DNA from: Leptospira_A soteropolitanensis
GTDB lineage: Bacteria > Spirochaetota > Leptospiria > Leptospirales > Leptospiraceae
NCBI RefSeq assembly: GCF_026151335.1
Contig: NZ_JAMQPP010000011.1
Strand: one strand, 5' to 3'
DNA: 64,000 bases
Made by a program: the position numbers and the translations under genes. Below, one piece after another: positions 63,266-64,000 of the stretch. The notes beneath the pieces were generated by a model. That model saw nothing but the letters and a program-made list of their open reading frames with translations, made no database searches and was not told the DNA's origin. Position 1 is the first letter of the stretch, and each line of letters begins with the position of its first letter.

Positions 63266-64000
63266 TTATAAATAGGATTTGGCACGATAAACAAAATAAC
63301 CTACCCATTCTTTGATAGATAGAGTCGTTTGGTCCAAAAAACCCGCAGAGGGAATGTAGAGTTCAAAAGCTCCTGATTGTAAATTGGTGGAACGGTAATC
63401 TGTCGGAAAGGCGACAAAAGAGATGTTTTGTCTCTGAAAACAACCTGCCGCCCGTTTCATATGGAAAGCAGAGGTAATAAGAACTGCAGATTCTATTTTT
63501 TTTTCGATGAGTAACTTCTTCGTTTCGATTGCGTTTTCATAAGTATTTCTTGAATTGTTTTCCCAAATCAGATCTTTTTCGGGGACACCTAAACCTAAAA
63601 ATAATTCTTTTGCTAAATCTGCTTCTCGATAAGCATCCGTAAAAAGAAGTCCCGATCCACCTGTGAAAAGAATCTTTTTTACCTTGCCTGCTTTATAAAG
63701 TCGAATAGCATCAGTCAACCTGTCCACCGAGTCTGTAAGTTCAGGCCTTCCTGGATGAATTGAAATCGTTTGGATCATCCCACCTAAGACGATTGCTACG
63801 TCTGATTTGGGAACTTCTTCGATAGCAATGGGAGGATAATTTTTTTCGAGGGAGGTTAATAAAAAATTCGCAACATACGCGTTAGATGCCAAATACAAAA
63901 ATAAAACAATTCCAAAAAGGCGTAATTTCCCGTGTTTCGACTTTGTTTTTAGAATGAGAAAGAATGCTAAGATAAAAAAAATAGGAAGAGGGAAAAGTAA
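63266..64000 (-). CDS. DUF218 (YdcF/ElyC/SanA-like) envelope protein, 5' end outside the window
   Basis: The frame stays open from 63266 to the right edge (at least 245 residues). The visible N-terminal part has two hydrophobic helices (LLFPLPIFFILAFFLIL and LFGIVLFLYLASNAYVANFLL). The DUF218 domain follows: SDVAIVLGGMI, DRLTDAIRLYKAGKVKKILFTGGSG, DLIWENNSRNTYENA and AVLITSAFHMKRAAGCF. The N-S-R-N-T-x-E-N and S-A-x-H-M-x-R-A motifs are the family's hallmark. ElyC and SanA homologues act in cell-envelope or peptidoglycan precursor metabolism. It lies upstream of the ccm cluster with a 102-base gap. Confidence 0.88.
   Translation of the reverse strand, partial: LLFPLPIFFILAFFLILKTKSKHGKLRLFGIVLFLYLASNAYVANFLLTSLEKNYPPIAIEEVPKSDVAIVLGGMIQTISIHPGRPELTDSVDRLTDAIRLYKAGKVKKILFTGGSGLLFTDAYREADLAKELFLGLGVPEKDLIWENNSRNTYENAIETKKLLIEKKIESAVLITSAFHMKRAAGCFQRQNISFVAFPTDYRSTNLQSGAFELYIPSAGFLDQTTLSIKEWVGYFVYRAKSYL

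Overview
The window is one continuous piece of bacterial chromosome, densely coded on both strands, AT-rich, with no rRNA, tRNA, CRISPR array or insertion sequence that I could find and no gene-free stretch above 300 bases (the longest gaps, 37830-38073 and 40459-40687, hold hairpins and a GC-rich repeat-like island). Many secreted lipoproteins with loose lipoboxes, frequent TTG and GTG starts, and the gene families present suggest a spirochete of the genus Leptospira, most likely the saprophytic branch. That placement is an inference from style and content, not from a marker gene.

Layout. 1-5726 (minus): a lipoprotein, gltX, an anti-sigma-type ATPase, a GT4 glycosyltransferase and the 5' part of polA. 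5807-9310 (plus): a two-subunit type IIA topoisomerase that looks like the phage T4 enzyme rather than gyrase or topo IV. 9478-15329: a beta-lactamase-fold lipoprotein, three small lipoproteins and a DUF4105 protein with a barrel-like C-terminus. 15357-21461: DUF445, SDR, GNAT, TPR lipoprotein, DprA, a Ca/Na antiporter. 21525-27431 (minus): AvtA, a large unknown membrane protein and an AdiA/LdcC-type decarboxylase. 27565-29811 (plus): a DegT-fold protein lacking its PLP lysine, followed by an ATP-grasp-like protein. 29834-37829: CutA, a GST, tandem M23 peptidases, DUF2237, a zinc phospholipase C-like protein, an SH3 protein. 38074-41357: thiolase, IlvC, small lipoproteins (one apparently frameshifted). 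41332-44960: a MASE1-SpoIIE phosphatase and a Uup-type ABC-F protein.

45104-48417 is the most notable locus: a Family 2A encapsulin shell gene (srpI type), overlapped by a cysteine desulfurase with a roughly 106-residue low-complexity N-terminal extension (the expected cargo), and a serine acetyltransferase converging on it from the other strand. Together these would make a protein nanocompartment working on cysteine sulfur, fed by O-acetylserine/cysteine synthesis.

48557-64000: a hybrid histidine kinase with two receiver domains, a TPR/CHAT-like secreted protein, a CorC/HlyC protein, separately encoded CoaC and CoaB, a DUF486 protein, a SIRT5-like sirtuin, BioF, and a System I cytochrome c maturation cluster (ccmE-ccmF-ccmH) in which CcmE has a CxxxY haem site and CcmH an unusual cysteine pattern. 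A DUF218 gene runs off the right edge.
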